The notes under the pieces were generated by a model, which did no database searches, was not told the DNA's origin, and was given only the letters and a program-made list of their open reading frames with translations. DNA of 64,000 bases. It comes from Phycisphaerales bacterium. GTDB taxonomy: Bacteria > Planctomycetota > Phycisphaerae > UBA1845 > UTPLA1. The position numbers and the translations under genes were made by a program. The DNA lies in assembly GCA_022360095.1 (NCBI GenBank), contig JAKSDK010000487.1:124001-188000 (forward strand), in the 5' to 3' direction. The number at the start of each line of letters is the position of its first letter. The first letter of the stretch is position 1. Below are positions 45,569 to 54,218 of this stretch, piece by piece.

Positions 45569-46837
45569 ATGACTTTCCAATCCGACGAATCCTTCGCGCA
45601 GAAGCTCGACGCCGAAGATCCGTTGCGCCATTACCGTGATCGGTTTCATCTTCCCATCGGCCCCGACGGGCAACCCGTGATCTACTTCGCCGGGAACTCA
45701 CTGGGGCTTCAGCCGAAAACGGCCCGGGAGGCCGTCGTACAGGAGTTGGAGGACTGGGCGCGACTCGGCGTCGATGCCCATTTTGAAGGCAGGACGCCCT
45801 GGTATCCATACCACGAGGTTTTCCGTGAGACCGGCGCCAGACTTGTCGGCGCGAACCCTGGTGAAGTCGTCATGATGAACAGTCTGACGGTCAACTTACA
45901 CCTGATGATGGTCTCGTTCTATCGACCGACTCGGGAGCGTCATAAGATCGTGATCGACTGGCCTTGTTTTCCATCCGATATTTATGCCGTCAAGACGCAA
46001 ATCGCCACCCACGGTTACGATCCGGCCGACGCGTTGATCATCGCGAAGCCGCGTGAGGGGGAGCACACGATTCGGGCCGAAGACGTTGAGGCAACGCTCG
46101 ATCGTGAAGGCGCACAAATCGCCCTCGTGTTGACTGCAGGTGTCAATTTCTTCACCGGCCAAGTCATGGACATGCCGCGTCTCATCACGGCCGCCCGTCA
46201 GCATGGCTGCCGAATCGGGCTTGACCTGGCTCATGCCGCGGGGAACATTCCCCTGTCGCTGCACGACTGGGGCGTCGATTTCGCCGTGTGGTGCAGTTAC
46301 AAGTATCTAAATTCCGGCCCCGGCGCCGTGGCCGGCTGTTTCGTGCATGAACGTCATGGCAAAAATCCCGACCTCCCTCGCTTCGCAGGCTGGTGGGGCA
46401 ACGACCCGGACACCCGGTTCAAAATGCACCTGCTTCCCGATTTCACTCCTCGTGCCGGGGCCGACGGCTGGCAGATCAGCAATCCACCGATCATGGCCAT
46501 GGCTCCGCTAAAGGCGTCGATCGAACTTTTCGACGAAGCCGGCATGACCGCCTTGCGTGCAAAGTCTGAGAAACTGACGGGCTACCTGCAGGACCTGATC
46601 GATCGGATGCCCAGCGATCAATATGAAGTGATTACGCCGAGCGATCCGGCAAAGCGCGGATGCCAGCTCTCGATCCTGGCGCACGACGATCCGAAGTCAC
46701 TGTTCAGGAGATTGCAAAGCCATCGCGTGATCGGCGACTTTCGCGAGCCGAACGTCATCCGTGTGGCCCCCGTGCCGTTGTACAACACGTTTCATGACGT
46801 ATGGCGTTTTGCTCAGATACTCTCCGCGCACCGATAA
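45569..46837 (+). CDS. kynU: Kynureninase
   Basis: 422 aa, PLP-dependent. Hydrolyses 3-hydroxykynurenine or kynurenine to 3-hydroxyanthranilate/anthranilate plus alanine. IYFAGNSLGLQPK, GRTPWYPYHEVF, VMMNSLTVNLHLM (phosphate site), GLDLAHAAGNIPLSLHDW and the Schiff-base Lys245 in WCSYKYLNSGPG match the family, as does FAGWWGND. Last gene of the operon. Tryptophan dioxygenase, formamidase and kynurenine monooxygenase are not in the window, so upstream supply must come from elsewhere. Confidence 0.95.
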   Translation: MTFQSDESFAQKLDAEDPLRHYRDRFHLPIGPDGQPVIYFAGNSLGLQPKTAREAVVQELEDWARLGVDAHFEGRTPWYPYHEVFRETGARLVGANPGEVVMMNSLTVNLHLMMVSFYRPTRERHKIVIDWPCFPSDIYAVKTQIATHGYDPADALIIAKPREGEHTIRAEDVEATLDREGAQIALVLTAGVNFFTGQVMDMPRLITAARQHGCRIGLDLAHAAGNIPLSLHDWGVDFAVWCSYKYLNSGPGAVAGCFVHERHGKNPDLPRFAGWWGNDPDTRFKMHLLPDFTPRAGADGWQISNPPIMAMAPLKASIELFDEAGMTALRAKSEKLTGYLQDLIDRMPSDQYEVITPSDPAKRGCQLSILAHDDPKSLFRRLQSHRVIGDFREPNVIRVAPVPLYNTFHDVWRFAQILSAHR

Positions 46838-46848
46838 TCGACGGTGTG

Positions 46849-48129
46849 TTAAAACGCGCCCTTGCCCAGTGTGACTTCCATAAGTGAGAAGTCGTCCTCG
46901 AAGGCGTCCCCATCCTGCAATTCGCGGAGTTTGCCGCGAATCCTGTCAATCCGGTCCGAGACGGATTGCGACTGCACAACGACGTCTTTGAAACCGTCAA
47001 GCCCGAGCATCTCGCCGCCATGCTTGTTGAGTTCAAACGCGCCGTCGGTGAACAGATAGAGACGGCTGCCCGGCCGGACTTGGACGGATGTCCCGTCTAC
47101 CGGTGTCTCTTCCACGCCGACGATGAGCCCCTGCGAGTGCAAATCACGAACGGCACCTTCGGATTCGACCAACATGGCCGGAGGATGGCCGGCACCGACG
47201 TACCGAAGTTCACGAGTCACACGGTGGTACACGCCATACCACCCCGTGAAGAACTTGTCATCGTGCTTGGCCATGGGAAACGCACGATTCAAGCCGGCGA
47301 CCACCGACGTCGGATCCCCGAAATCCACTTCGGGAAGTGTCTGGCGACGGAGCGCCGCCTGAACAGAACTCGCGAGCAGTGCCGCGCCGACGCCGTGTCC
47401 CATGACGTCGGCCAGGTAGATCGCCAGCCGATCATCATCGAGCCAGTGGTAACCGAAGATGTCGCCGCCGAGTTTCGAGCTGGCTTCGAAACACCAGCGA
47501 ATCTGCACGTCACCCACCGTGATCGGCTTCGGAAGCAGCGAACGAACGTAACGGGCCGCATCATCCAGCTCCTCCTGCAACTTTTCCTGCGTACGCAACA
47601 ATCGTGTTTTCGTGTCGATCAACTCGTGCTGCGCGGCAATGAGATCGACCATGTTCAGTTCGTGCTCGGCAAGTTCGGCAAGACGCTTGAGGGTCCCCAG
47701 GGGCATGCCGTCGGGATCCCGCGGCATCCGATCGGCGATACACAACGTGCCCACGGCGTGGCCGTTCGGACCCACCAGGGGATGTCCCGCGTAGAAACGA
47801 ATGTGCGGGTCGTTCACGACCAACGGATTATCCTGAAAGCGCTCGTCGGACACCGCGTCCGGAATAATCAGCGGCTCTTCCTGGAGAATCGTGTGGCTGC
47901 AAAAAGACACGCGGCGTCCCGTCTCGTCCGCCGTGATCCCGCACTTCGCCTTGAACCATTGCCGATCCGCGTCGACAAGCGCGATGTAGGCGATTGGAAC
48001 ATCGAAGACTTCGGTAGCCAGCTTCACAATGCGATCAAAGCGCTCTTCCGGCGGCGTGTCCAATATATGAAGCGCTCGCAGGTCGGCCAGCCGTTCCTGT
48101 TCATTCGGCGGTGCTGAGGCAGCAATCAT
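46849..48129 (-). CDS. GAF-domain SpoIIE/PP2C-type phosphatase
   Basis: 426 aa. Residues ~15-165 form a GAF domain (LDTPPEERFDRIVKLATEVF, FYAGHPLVGPNGHAVGTLCI) of the kind starting many signalling proteins. A coiled linker (~165-200) follows, then a SpoIIE-type phosphatase: SSKLGGDIFGYHWLDDDRL, YLADVMGHGVGAALLA, YVGAGHPPAML, LFTDGAFE and FEDDFSLMEV, which hold the metal Asp and Gly residues. It likely dephosphorylates a STAS protein; the STAS gene at 15117 is a possible but distant target. GGAG lies 8 nt before the ATG. Confidence 0.9.
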   Translation of the reverse strand: MIAASAPPNEQERLADLRALHILDTPPEERFDRIVKLATEVFDVPIAYIALVDADRQWFKAKCGITADETGRRVSFCSHTILQEEPLIIPDAVSDERFQDNPLVVNDPHIRFYAGHPLVGPNGHAVGTLCIADRMPRDPDGMPLGTLKRLAELAEHELNMVDLIAAQHELIDTKTRLLRTQEKLQEELDDAARYVRSLLPKPITVGDVQIRWCFEASSKLGGDIFGYHWLDDDRLAIYLADVMGHGVGAALLASSVQAALRRQTLPEVDFGDPTSVVAGLNRAFPMAKHDDKFFTGWYGVYHRVTRELRYVGAGHPPAMLVESEGAVRDLHSQGLIVGVEETPVDGTSVQVRPGSRLYLFTDGAFELNKHGGEMLGLDGFKDVVVQSQSVSDRIDRIRGKLRELQDGDAFEDDFSLMEVTLGKGAF

Positions 48130-48350
48130 CGGGACAACTCCAATAACACACCAAGTCTTAACGGAATAAACGCCGAAGTGTTACGCAAGTTTTGACTGCG
48201 CGCATTCCTTCACCTGACGTCCTGACTCAACACCGCATCGCCTGCTGACGTGCCGCGATATGGGTCTTGCATTATAGCACGCCCCACACCAAGCATGATC
48301 GCCGCTTCGGCATCGCCCGAACGGTAGACGATTGGACGCCTAGAAATGTG

Positions 48351-49724
48351 TCAGTCGCGAACAGGCAGGCGGATTTCGACGATCAAACCACCTTCTGAAG
48401 CTGTTCGCGCCTTGACGGTTCCCCCGTGTAGCTGCACGGCGCGTTTCGTGATCGCGAGTCCGAGGCCTGCGCCCCCAGTCTCTCGATCACGAGCATTCGA
48501 CACGCGGTAAAATGGTTCAAAAAGCCTTCCCAGGGCTTCTTCCGGAACACCCGGGCCGTGATCTCTTACATGGATCAAGGCCTGGGATTCATCACCGTCA
48601 ATCTCCCGGGACAGCGCCACTTCGACACACGTACCCTCCTCAGTATACAGAATGGCGTTGCGGATGACATTTTCGATCGCGCTCCTCAGTAGCCTGGGTG
48701 AGCCACACAATGTCATACGCTCACCGACCACTTCTCGAACCAAGCGATTGCGACCACGGGCCTCAAAATCAGCGTCCACGACAATATCCTTCACAAGCTG
48801 GTCGAGCCGAATGTCCGTCTTCGGCGCGTCATCCAGTTCGTTTTCAAGGCGTGTGATGGTGAGGAGGTGACCAATAAGCTCGTTGAGGCTTCCCGCTTCG
48901 CGCTCGATCCGGTCAAGCGATTCTTCGACGTTCGAACCCGCCCGCTTCCTGGCGAGTCCCAGCGCCACGCTCAGTCGAGCCAAGGGGGAACGCAATTCAT
49001 GAGAAACGTCCCGGAGTAACTCTCGCTGCGCCGTGATCAAATTCCGCAGACGTTCCGCCATGCGATTGAACTCACGGCCCAAATGCCCGATCTCATCTCG
49101 CCGATCGGTGAGCGTTTCGTCAACATGGATATCAAGGTCTCCGACGGCAAGCGCGGAGGTCGCCGTCCGGAGCTTGATCAGCGGACTCGTCAAATACCTC
49201 GCCAGCCAATAACAAACGACGGCGGTCGCGAAAAGACCGGCGATCACGAGTATTCCGATGGGAACGGCGATCCTGGGCGCCAACGTCGCAAACGGCGGCC
49301 TGGTTAATTGGTTTGCAATGACATAGGTTTCCTTCTTCGGACCCGTAAGCCGCCTGGCGATGACTCCCGTTGAAGCGTCACGCTGGACGTCATCGGACCG
49401 CATGGCGCTGATGGCGAGATCCGTCACATCCGAAGGGGTGTTTCGGCCGCGCAATTCGCTCGCTTGGGCATCCAACAAGTAGGTCCGGACACCCTGGGTT
49501 TTTTCCATAAGTTCAAGATCTTCGACAACACTCGCAAGGCCCTCACGGGGAAACCGGTTGGACGCAATTCGGCAATAGAAATCCAATGATTTTTCGGCAG
49601 GCATCAGCCAGAACCTTGGCACTCCGCTTGGTCGAAAGCGAATAAACGAAACAACGATCGCCATTTGTATCAGAGATGCGGCGAGGAAATACAAAACGAA
49701 AATTCTGAGAAACATGCTGCGCAT
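48351..49724 (-). CDS. Membrane sensor histidine kinase (CpxA-like)
   Basis: 457 aa. First helix FVLYFLAASLIQMAIVVSFI, a periplasmic sensor of ~120 aa, second helix AVPIGILVIAGLFATAVVCY, then HAMP (RYLTSPLIKLRTATSAL). The H-box is LLRDVSHELRSPLARLSVAL, N-box IENVIRNAILY, G1 HVRDHGPGVP, G2 GGAGLGLAITKR. The ERLRNLITAQRELLRDVSHELRSPL pattern is that of CpxA-type kinases. Downstream of and 37 nt from its response regulator, with a CpxP/Spy-like gene divergent from the pair. Confidence 0.9.
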   Translation of the reverse strand: MRSMFLRIFVLYFLAASLIQMAIVVSFIRFRPSGVPRFWLMPAEKSLDFYCRIASNRFPREGLASVVEDLELMEKTQGVRTYLLDAQASELRGRNTPSDVTDLAISAMRSDDVQRDASTGVIARRLTGPKKETYVIANQLTRPPFATLAPRIAVPIGILVIAGLFATAVVCYWLARYLTSPLIKLRTATSALAVGDLDIHVDETLTDRRDEIGHLGREFNRMAERLRNLITAQRELLRDVSHELRSPLARLSVALGLARKRAGSNVEESLDRIEREAGSLNELIGHLLTITRLENELDDAPKTDIRLDQLVKDIVVDADFEARGRNRLVREVVGERMTLCGSPRLLRSAIENVIRNAILYTEEGTCVEVALSREIDGDESQALIHVRDHGPGVPEEALGRLFEPFYRVSNARDRETGGAGLGLAITKRAVQLHGGTVKARTASEGGLIVEIRLPVRD

Positions 49725-49761
49725 GATGTACCCTCGCCCCGTGCTGTGATCCGTGATCCGC

Positions 49762-50502
49762 CTATTCGCCCGCGGCGGCCCGACGGCTCATGTCTTCGAC
49801 GATTCCGGAAATCACATAGAGATAGCCTACGCTACGCACTGCTTTGATCCGTTTTGCCTTGTCCGGCATCGGCCCCAGCTTTTTACGGATGTTACTGACA
49901 TGCATATCGATGGCGCGATCAAAGGGGGACGATTCCCGGCCTAATACGGCTTTGGACAAGTCATTGCGACTCACGACGCTGCCTGCGTTGCGCATCAGCA
50001 GTTCGAGCAGATCAAACTCCGCAGAGGTCATTTCCACGTTGTTGCCGGCAACCGTGACGCCTCGCGCGCCGATATCCAGCTTGACGTCGCTGATCGTAAA
50101 AACCTCCGGCTTTGCCGCCATCGAACCGTTCGACGTGTCGTCGCCCGTCCGCCTCAGAATGGCGCGAATTCGGGCCACGAGTTCCCGCGGATTGAAAGGC
50201 TTCGACAAGTAATCATCGGCCCCCATTTCCAATCCCACGATGCGATCGACCTCATCGCCTCGTGCCGTCAACATCAACACAGGCATAATCGATTGTTCGC
50301 GAATCTGTCGAAGGACTTCGGTTCCGCTGATACCGGGGAGCATGATGTCTACGATGACGAGGCGATAATTCGCAGACATCGCCTGCGTAAGACCGTTCTC
50401 ACCATCGTGAACCGTGTCGAGACAGAAGCCTTCCTGCGTGAGGTATTCCACCAGAAGCTTGCAAAGCTCGCGATCGTCATCGATCAGTAATATTTTGTCC
50501 AT
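49762..50502 (-). CDS. OmpR-family response regulator (CpxR-like)
   Basis: 246 aa from ATG 50502, with AGGGG 7 nt upstream (frame open to 50562). Receiver: KILLIDDDRELCKLLVEYL, phosphoacceptor Asp in LVIVDIMLPG, LMLTARGDEVDRIVGLEMGA and the Lys of DDYLSKPF. Winged-helix effector: MTSAEFDLLELLMRNAGSVV, DRAIDMHVSNIRKKLG. Co-transcribed with the CpxA-like kinase. Inverted GTAAA/TTTAC pairs upstream of both this gene and the divergent LTxxQ gene are candidate binding sites. Confidence 0.92.
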   Translation of the reverse strand: MDKILLIDDDRELCKLLVEYLTQEGFCLDTVHDGENGLTQAMSANYRLVIVDIMLPGISGTEVLRQIREQSIMPVLMLTARGDEVDRIVGLEMGADDYLSKPFNPRELVARIRAILRRTGDDTSNGSMAAKPEVFTISDVKLDIGARGVTVAGNNVEMTSAEFDLLELLMRNAGSVVSRNDLSKAVLGRESSPFDRAIDMHVSNIRKKLGPMPDKAKRIKAVRSVGYLYVISGIVEDMSRRAAAGE

Positions 50503-50574
50503 GTCGTGCCCCTGTGACATCGAACGAATTTTAGCCGGACATCCAACGCAATACTCTTTCAAGCATAATCAGGA

Positions 50575-50614
50575 TTGTAAAGAAATGTCAGAAAAACGCG
50601 CGGTCTCTTTACAA
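50575..50614. promoter_or_regulatory. Inverted repeat TTGTAAAG-N24-CTTTACAA upstream of the regulator
   Basis: Eight-base perfect arms at 50575-50582 and 50607-50614, about 75 nt before the response regulator start. The core pair is GTAAA (50577-50581) and TTTAC (50608-50612), 26 nt apart. Confidence 0.5.
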
Positions 50615-50866
50615 AACTAGACAAAGAGTTATGGCAATACGCCTGCCGATCCGTCGTTCAACTATGTACACGAACATGACCTCGCTGGATTCACGCGCGA
50701 CCTCGTCCTCCGCGGCACGGTCGTCACTCCGATTCCTCACATGACACTTTGCCGAAAGCCCGAGAGTCGCAAAAACCCATTTGTTCAACGATGAAATGTA
50801 TACTTCCGGCTCAATTAATGCTCACTCTTCCCACATTCATGAGGATTTGCAGTTTTGTCAAGAAAA

Positions 50867-50902
50867 GTAAATGGGTCATCACAATTGCTAACAGAACTTT
50901 AC
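50867..50902. promoter_or_regulatory. Second GTAAA-N26-TTTAC pair upstream of the LTxxQ gene
   Basis: GTAAA (50867-50871) and TTTAC (50898-50902) with the same 26-nt spacing as the first pair, about 120 nt before the LTxxQ lipoprotein start. The outer bases do not match as well as in the first pair. Confidence 0.4.
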
Positions 50903-51024
50903 CAAAGCGTGACGGACTTCTCCGATTCTCGCGTCGATAATTACCTGAAAGCATGGGCAAGTGCCCAGGCAATCCTCCCCTCCCCCCGCGGATCGTTGAT
51001 CCAAAACAAAAAAGGAGACAGCCG

Positions 51025-51894
51025 ATGAAACAGCCTTCAAGAAAACTCGCATTCGCAGCAGCACTTTTGATGACATCAGGTGTGATCACATCGGGTTGTG
51101 ATACAACGATCGGCGACCTACTGAACGGGCTGAATCTGAATTCGGAGACGACGATCGGCGATCTGCTCAGTGTCCTGACCTCCGGTGATCTGGCTGACGG
51201 ATTTGACCAATTCGTTGCCAATGCGAACGGCAGATTCGCCGGCGGAGATCGCTTCGCGGGTCTGACACCCGAGCAAACAAGTGCCGTCGAAGACCTCCAG
51301 GCGCAGCTGAACAGCGGGGCCATCGATTCCAGCGAGTTCGCTCAGCAAATTCGCGAGGTTCTTGGAGACCGAGCCCCGAATCTGGCATTCGGCGGTTTCG
51401 GCTTCGGCGGTTCACCGTTCGGTTTCGGCCGCGGCATCGGACGGGGCGATCCGCTGGATTTGTCGGACGAACAGAAGGAGCAGGCGCGCGCCATATTCGA
51501 AGAATTGCATTCCGACATTTCCGATCTTCGGTCGGCCGCTCACGAAGACATTCAAGCAATCCTGACCGCTGAACAACTCGCCACTTTGGAAGAACGGCGA
51601 TCCGAACGAATTGGATTCCCGGGCCTCGGCGGTCGGCGAGCGGGAGGTTTCAGAAACGGCGGCAACGGCTCCTTCTCAGAACGGTTTGCTGAAGAACTCG
51701 GCCTGTCTGAACAACAGCAGGCCGACCTCGAGGACATTCGCGAAACCCTTCGGGCATCGGTCAAGGATCGCCACACCGAGGCGCGCGAAGTCTTCATCGC
51801 GCTGTTGACCCCTGAACAAATTGAAGTGCTCGAAGAACTCGAGGCAGAACGCGACGGGCTGTTTGGGGACAAGAGCGAGGACGACGGCGAATGA
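51025..51894 (+). CDS. CpxP/Spy-like LTxxQ-motif lipoprotein
   Basis: 289 aa from ATG 51025 (AAAGGAGA 8 nt upstream). Export signal KLAFAAALLMTSGVITSGC with a lipobox-like ITSGC. Repeated LTxxQ-type motifs start helical hairpins: LTPEQTSAVEDL, LSDEQKEQARAIFEEL, LTAEQLATLEERR, LSEQQQADLEDI and LTPEQIEVLEELE. CpxP/Spy proteins are periplasmic chaperones or sensors controlled by CpxRA. Gly/Phe-rich spacers (FGGFGFGGSPFGFGRG) separate the motifs. Divergent from a CpxRA-like pair, its likely regulator. Confidence 0.83.
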   Translation: MKQPSRKLAFAAALLMTSGVITSGCDTTIGDLLNGLNLNSETTIGDLLSVLTSGDLADGFDQFVANANGRFAGGDRFAGLTPEQTSAVEDLQAQLNSGAIDSSEFAQQIREVLGDRAPNLAFGGFGFGGSPFGFGRGIGRGDPLDLSDEQKEQARAIFEELHSDISDLRSAAHEDIQAILTAEQLATLEERRSERIGFPGLGGRRAGGFRNGGNGSFSERFAEELGLSEQQQADLEDIRETLRASVKDRHTEAREVFIALLTPEQIEVLEELEAERDGLFGDKSEDDGE

Positions 51895-51980
51895 GGCATC
51901 CATTTTCCCATCGCCGGCAACCTCCTCGATTTTTCCACGCCTCGGAAGCCCGACGCTTCTGACGCAGGGGAAGCGTTGTA

Positions 51981-52009
51981 GCAGGGTCGCCGTGAATCGG
52001 CGACCCTGC
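51981..52009 (+). terminator. Perfect 12-bp hairpin after the LTxxQ gene
   Basis: GCAGGGTCGCCG (51981-51992), loop TGAAT, CGGCGACCCTGC (51998-52009). No T tract follows, so it may act as a terminator, an mRNA-end stabiliser or an extragenic palindrome. Confidence 0.5.
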
Positions 52010-52083
52010 CAGCCCCTTGCATGATTCCTGAATCGCAGTCCCGCCCAAAGACAAGCCCCGCACCGTGAGGTTTGAGGTCGATC

Positions 52084-52926
52084 ATGCTGAAATCATCGAT
52101 ACGAGGCCCACGAACCATCAAGACGATGTTCGTTGTCGGCCTGCCTCGTTCGGGGACCACGTTGCTGGCTCACTTGCTGGCGGGCGGGCCGGGGCTCCTG
52201 ACGCTTAGCGAGCCTTTTCTCGTCCATTCGGTTGTGGCGCACTGGCGGCTCAAGAGGTTTTTGGGAAAGGTCGCAAAAACCGCGGACCTACGGACCGTGC
52301 CCGTGCCGCCGGAGGATGCCGATGCGAATGAATTTCTAAGCTACCTCAAAATCCTGGCTCGCAAGAATCGATTCAACGCCTTGGTGATCAAGGAAACCTA
52401 TCGAGTCACCAGTCATTGGGAAAACGTCGCCCTTCTGGACGAAATCGCCTCCGAACACGCCGTGGCCGCAATCTTGCGGCATCCGTTCGACGTGGCGCTA
52501 TCCAGCATCCGGGCATTTCATTGGTGTCGCGGGGCCATCGGCCGTGCCCTGCGGCTATGGGCACCGGGATTGCCTCTTTTTGCAAACAACGCCGAGCTCG
52601 TGGAACATGTCGGGCACAATTGGTCAAGCTATGTCAACTGGTGCCACCGCAACGCGACATTCATCGTATCCTATGAAGATCTCGTTCGTGATCCTCGCCG
52701 GCATCTGAGAGCCCCTTGTGAAGCGTGCGACTTCACCTTTGACGAAGAGATGGTCAACGGTCGTCCATACAGAGCCTTCGGCGGGATCGGCGACCCGACC
52801 GTGGTTCACCGACCTAAGCCGGTGAGCAAAGCATCGGTCAACCGCGGCCGAAAACTCTCGCCGGTGTTGCGAGAATTGCTGCTGAGAACATGCGGAAACA
52901 CCATGAGCCAACTGGGATATACCTGA
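52084..52926 (+). CDS. PAPS-type sulfotransferase
   Basis: 280 aa from ATG 52084 with GAGG 6-7 nt upstream. The 5'-phosphosulfate loop is FVVGLPRSGTTLLAHLLAG (residues ~16-34); the 3'-phosphate site is AAILRHPFDVALSSIRAF. FIVSYEDLVRDPRRHL matches the core of bacterial sulfotransferases. It would transfer sulfate from PAPS to a hydroxyl group, on carbohydrate or lipid. Followed by a GT2 membrane glycosyltransferase and a condensation-type acyltransferase, hinting at lipid or glycan decoration. Confidence 0.86.
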   Translation: MLKSSIRGPRTIKTMFVVGLPRSGTTLLAHLLAGGPGLLTLSEPFLVHSVVAHWRLKRFLGKVAKTADLRTVPVPPEDADANEFLSYLKILARKNRFNALVIKETYRVTSHWENVALLDEIASEHAVAAILRHPFDVALSSIRAFHWCRGAIGRALRLWAPGLPLFANNAELVEHVGHNWSSYVNWCHRNATFIVSYEDLVRDPRRHLRAPCEACDFTFDEEMVNGRPYRAFGGIGDPTVVHRPKPVSKASVNRGRKLSPVLRELLLRTCGNTMSQLGYT

Positions 52927-52994
52927 GACCGGCTTCTTTTTGGCAATTCACACGCCGCCAGGCAGCGACATCGCAACTCGACGTAAAATCCTCT

Positions 52995-53023
52995 TTGTGA
53001 CTTACCGGGCGAGACCGTACAAT
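52995..53023 (+). promoter_or_regulatory. Sigma-70-type promoter of the GT2 gene (near-leaderless)
   Basis: TTGTGA (52995-53000), 17-nt spacer, TACAAT (53018-53023). The GT2 ATG is at 53034, so the predicted leader is only ~3-4 nt and has no ribosome site. Confidence 0.6.
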
Positions 53024-53033
53024 CACCGTCGAC

Positions 53034-54218
53034 ATGTGGCTGTTGTTTGCTTTATATGCGATTGTGTTGATCCTCTACGCCCGGCAGGTGCGAGTCAGCG
53101 GCAAGGTCGTTCACCCCGAACTCGGAGTGACGGCCGAACCCGTTCACGAGAACATGCCGTCCGTGACGGTCGTGGTGCCGTTCAAAGACGAGGAGGTGCT
53201 GATCGCCTCGTGCCTTGAGTCCGTGCTCCAACAGGACTACCCCGCCTTGGACGTGATCGCCGTCAATGATCGCTCGGTCGATGAGAGCGGCAGTGTGGTT
53301 CGACGACTCCAGGAAAAACACGAGGCCCTGCGACTGGATGAAATCCGGGAGCTGCCCGACGAGATGTTCGGCAAGCCGCATGCGCTCCACGAAGCAACGG
53401 CAAACCTGAAAAGTGATCTCGTCATCTTTCTGGACAGCGACTTCCATATGGAGCCAGGTTGCATTCGCTCCCTCGTTCAGCAGTTTATGAAGGAAAATGT
53501 CGACTGGATCGCGGTCATGGCACGACCCGATCTTGTCACGGGGTGGGAGCGGATGCTCATGCCCTTCTTCGGTGCGATGGTTTACGCGTGGCACGATCCG
53601 GCGCGGATCGCCGATCCGGACAATGAGGACGCGCTGGGCAGCGGATTCATGATTGTACGGCGCGAGGCATACGAGGCCGTCGGCCGTCACGGCGCCGTCG
53701 TTCGAGCCTACGACGAAGACAGCGAGCTGCTGCGTGTCGCGAAACGCGCGAAGCAACGGGTCTCTTATCTAATGGCACCTCAGATTGCGACGGTCAGGTT
53801 CTACGGCGGGCTAAGCAAACTCGTGCACGGGCTAACACGAACCCTCATCGGCGGACTGAAAAACACCGGACAATTCATCATCACGATCACGAGCGTGCAG
53901 TTTGTGTCCCTGATGCCCTTTGCCGTCCTGATCGGCGCATGGATCACGGCTCCCCTCGGATCGGGCGGCCTATTCACGGCGCTGTTCGCCGCGTTGGCGA
54001 TCGTCCACATGGCGATTTCGATATCTATGGGAATCCTGATCAATCGTGTTTCAGGGGTACCCGCCGCCTATTGTCTCCTACAGCCGGTGACGGCCCTCGT
54101 CATGACGATCATCGTTGCACGAGCAGCGATCCTGCGCATGCGAAACCGCAAAGTGTCCTGGCGCGGGACGCAGTACGACACGACGGCTGTGACCGGATCG
54201 CAGGAGACCACCTCCTGA
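53034..54218 (+). CDS. Membrane-anchored family 2 glycosyltransferase
   Basis: 394 aa. N-terminal helix MWLLFALYAIVLILYA. The GT-A catalytic domain shows SVTVVVPFKDEEVLIASCLESVL, DVIAVNDRSVDES, the DxD-type LVIFLDSDFHMEPG and the acceptor/base region ALGSGFMIVRREAYEAVG, followed by AYDEDSELLRVAKRA. Four C-terminal helices follow (FIITITSVQFVSLMPFAVLI onward). This layout resembles ceramide glucosyltransferase/HpnI-like enzymes, so a lipid acceptor is plausible. The stop overlaps the acyltransferase start by 1 nt (TGATG). Confidence 0.86.
   Translation: MWLLFALYAIVLILYARQVRVSGKVVHPELGVTAEPVHENMPSVTVVVPFKDEEVLIASCLESVLQQDYPALDVIAVNDRSVDESGSVVRRLQEKHEALRLDEIRELPDEMFGKPHALHEATANLKSDLVIFLDSDFHMEPGCIRSLVQQFMKENVDWIAVMARPDLVTGWERMLMPFFGAMVYAWHDPARIADPDNEDALGSGFMIVRREAYEAVGRHGAVVRAYDEDSELLRVAKRAKQRVSYLMAPQIATVRFYGGLSKLVHGLTRTLIGGLKNTGQFIITITSVQFVSLMPFAVLIGAWITAPLGSGGLFTALFAALAIVHMAISISMGILINRVSGVPAAYCLLQPVTALVMTIIVARAAILRMRNRKVSWRGTQYDTTAVTGSQETTS

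Larger units (their letters stand above)
50503..51024. other. Divergent regulatory region of the Cpx-like locus
   Basis: About 520 nt without a gene, between the response regulator and the LTxxQ lipoprotein. Two inverted pairs GTAAA-N26-TTTAC occur, at 50577-50612 and 50867-50902, one near each gene. No convincing -35/-10 pair was identified. Confidence 0.5.

Noticed and set aside
50577-50614. Classical CpxR box (GTAAA-N5-GTAAA)
   Set aside because: No direct repeat with that spacing was found; only the inverted, wide-spaced pairs are present, reported separately as candidates.
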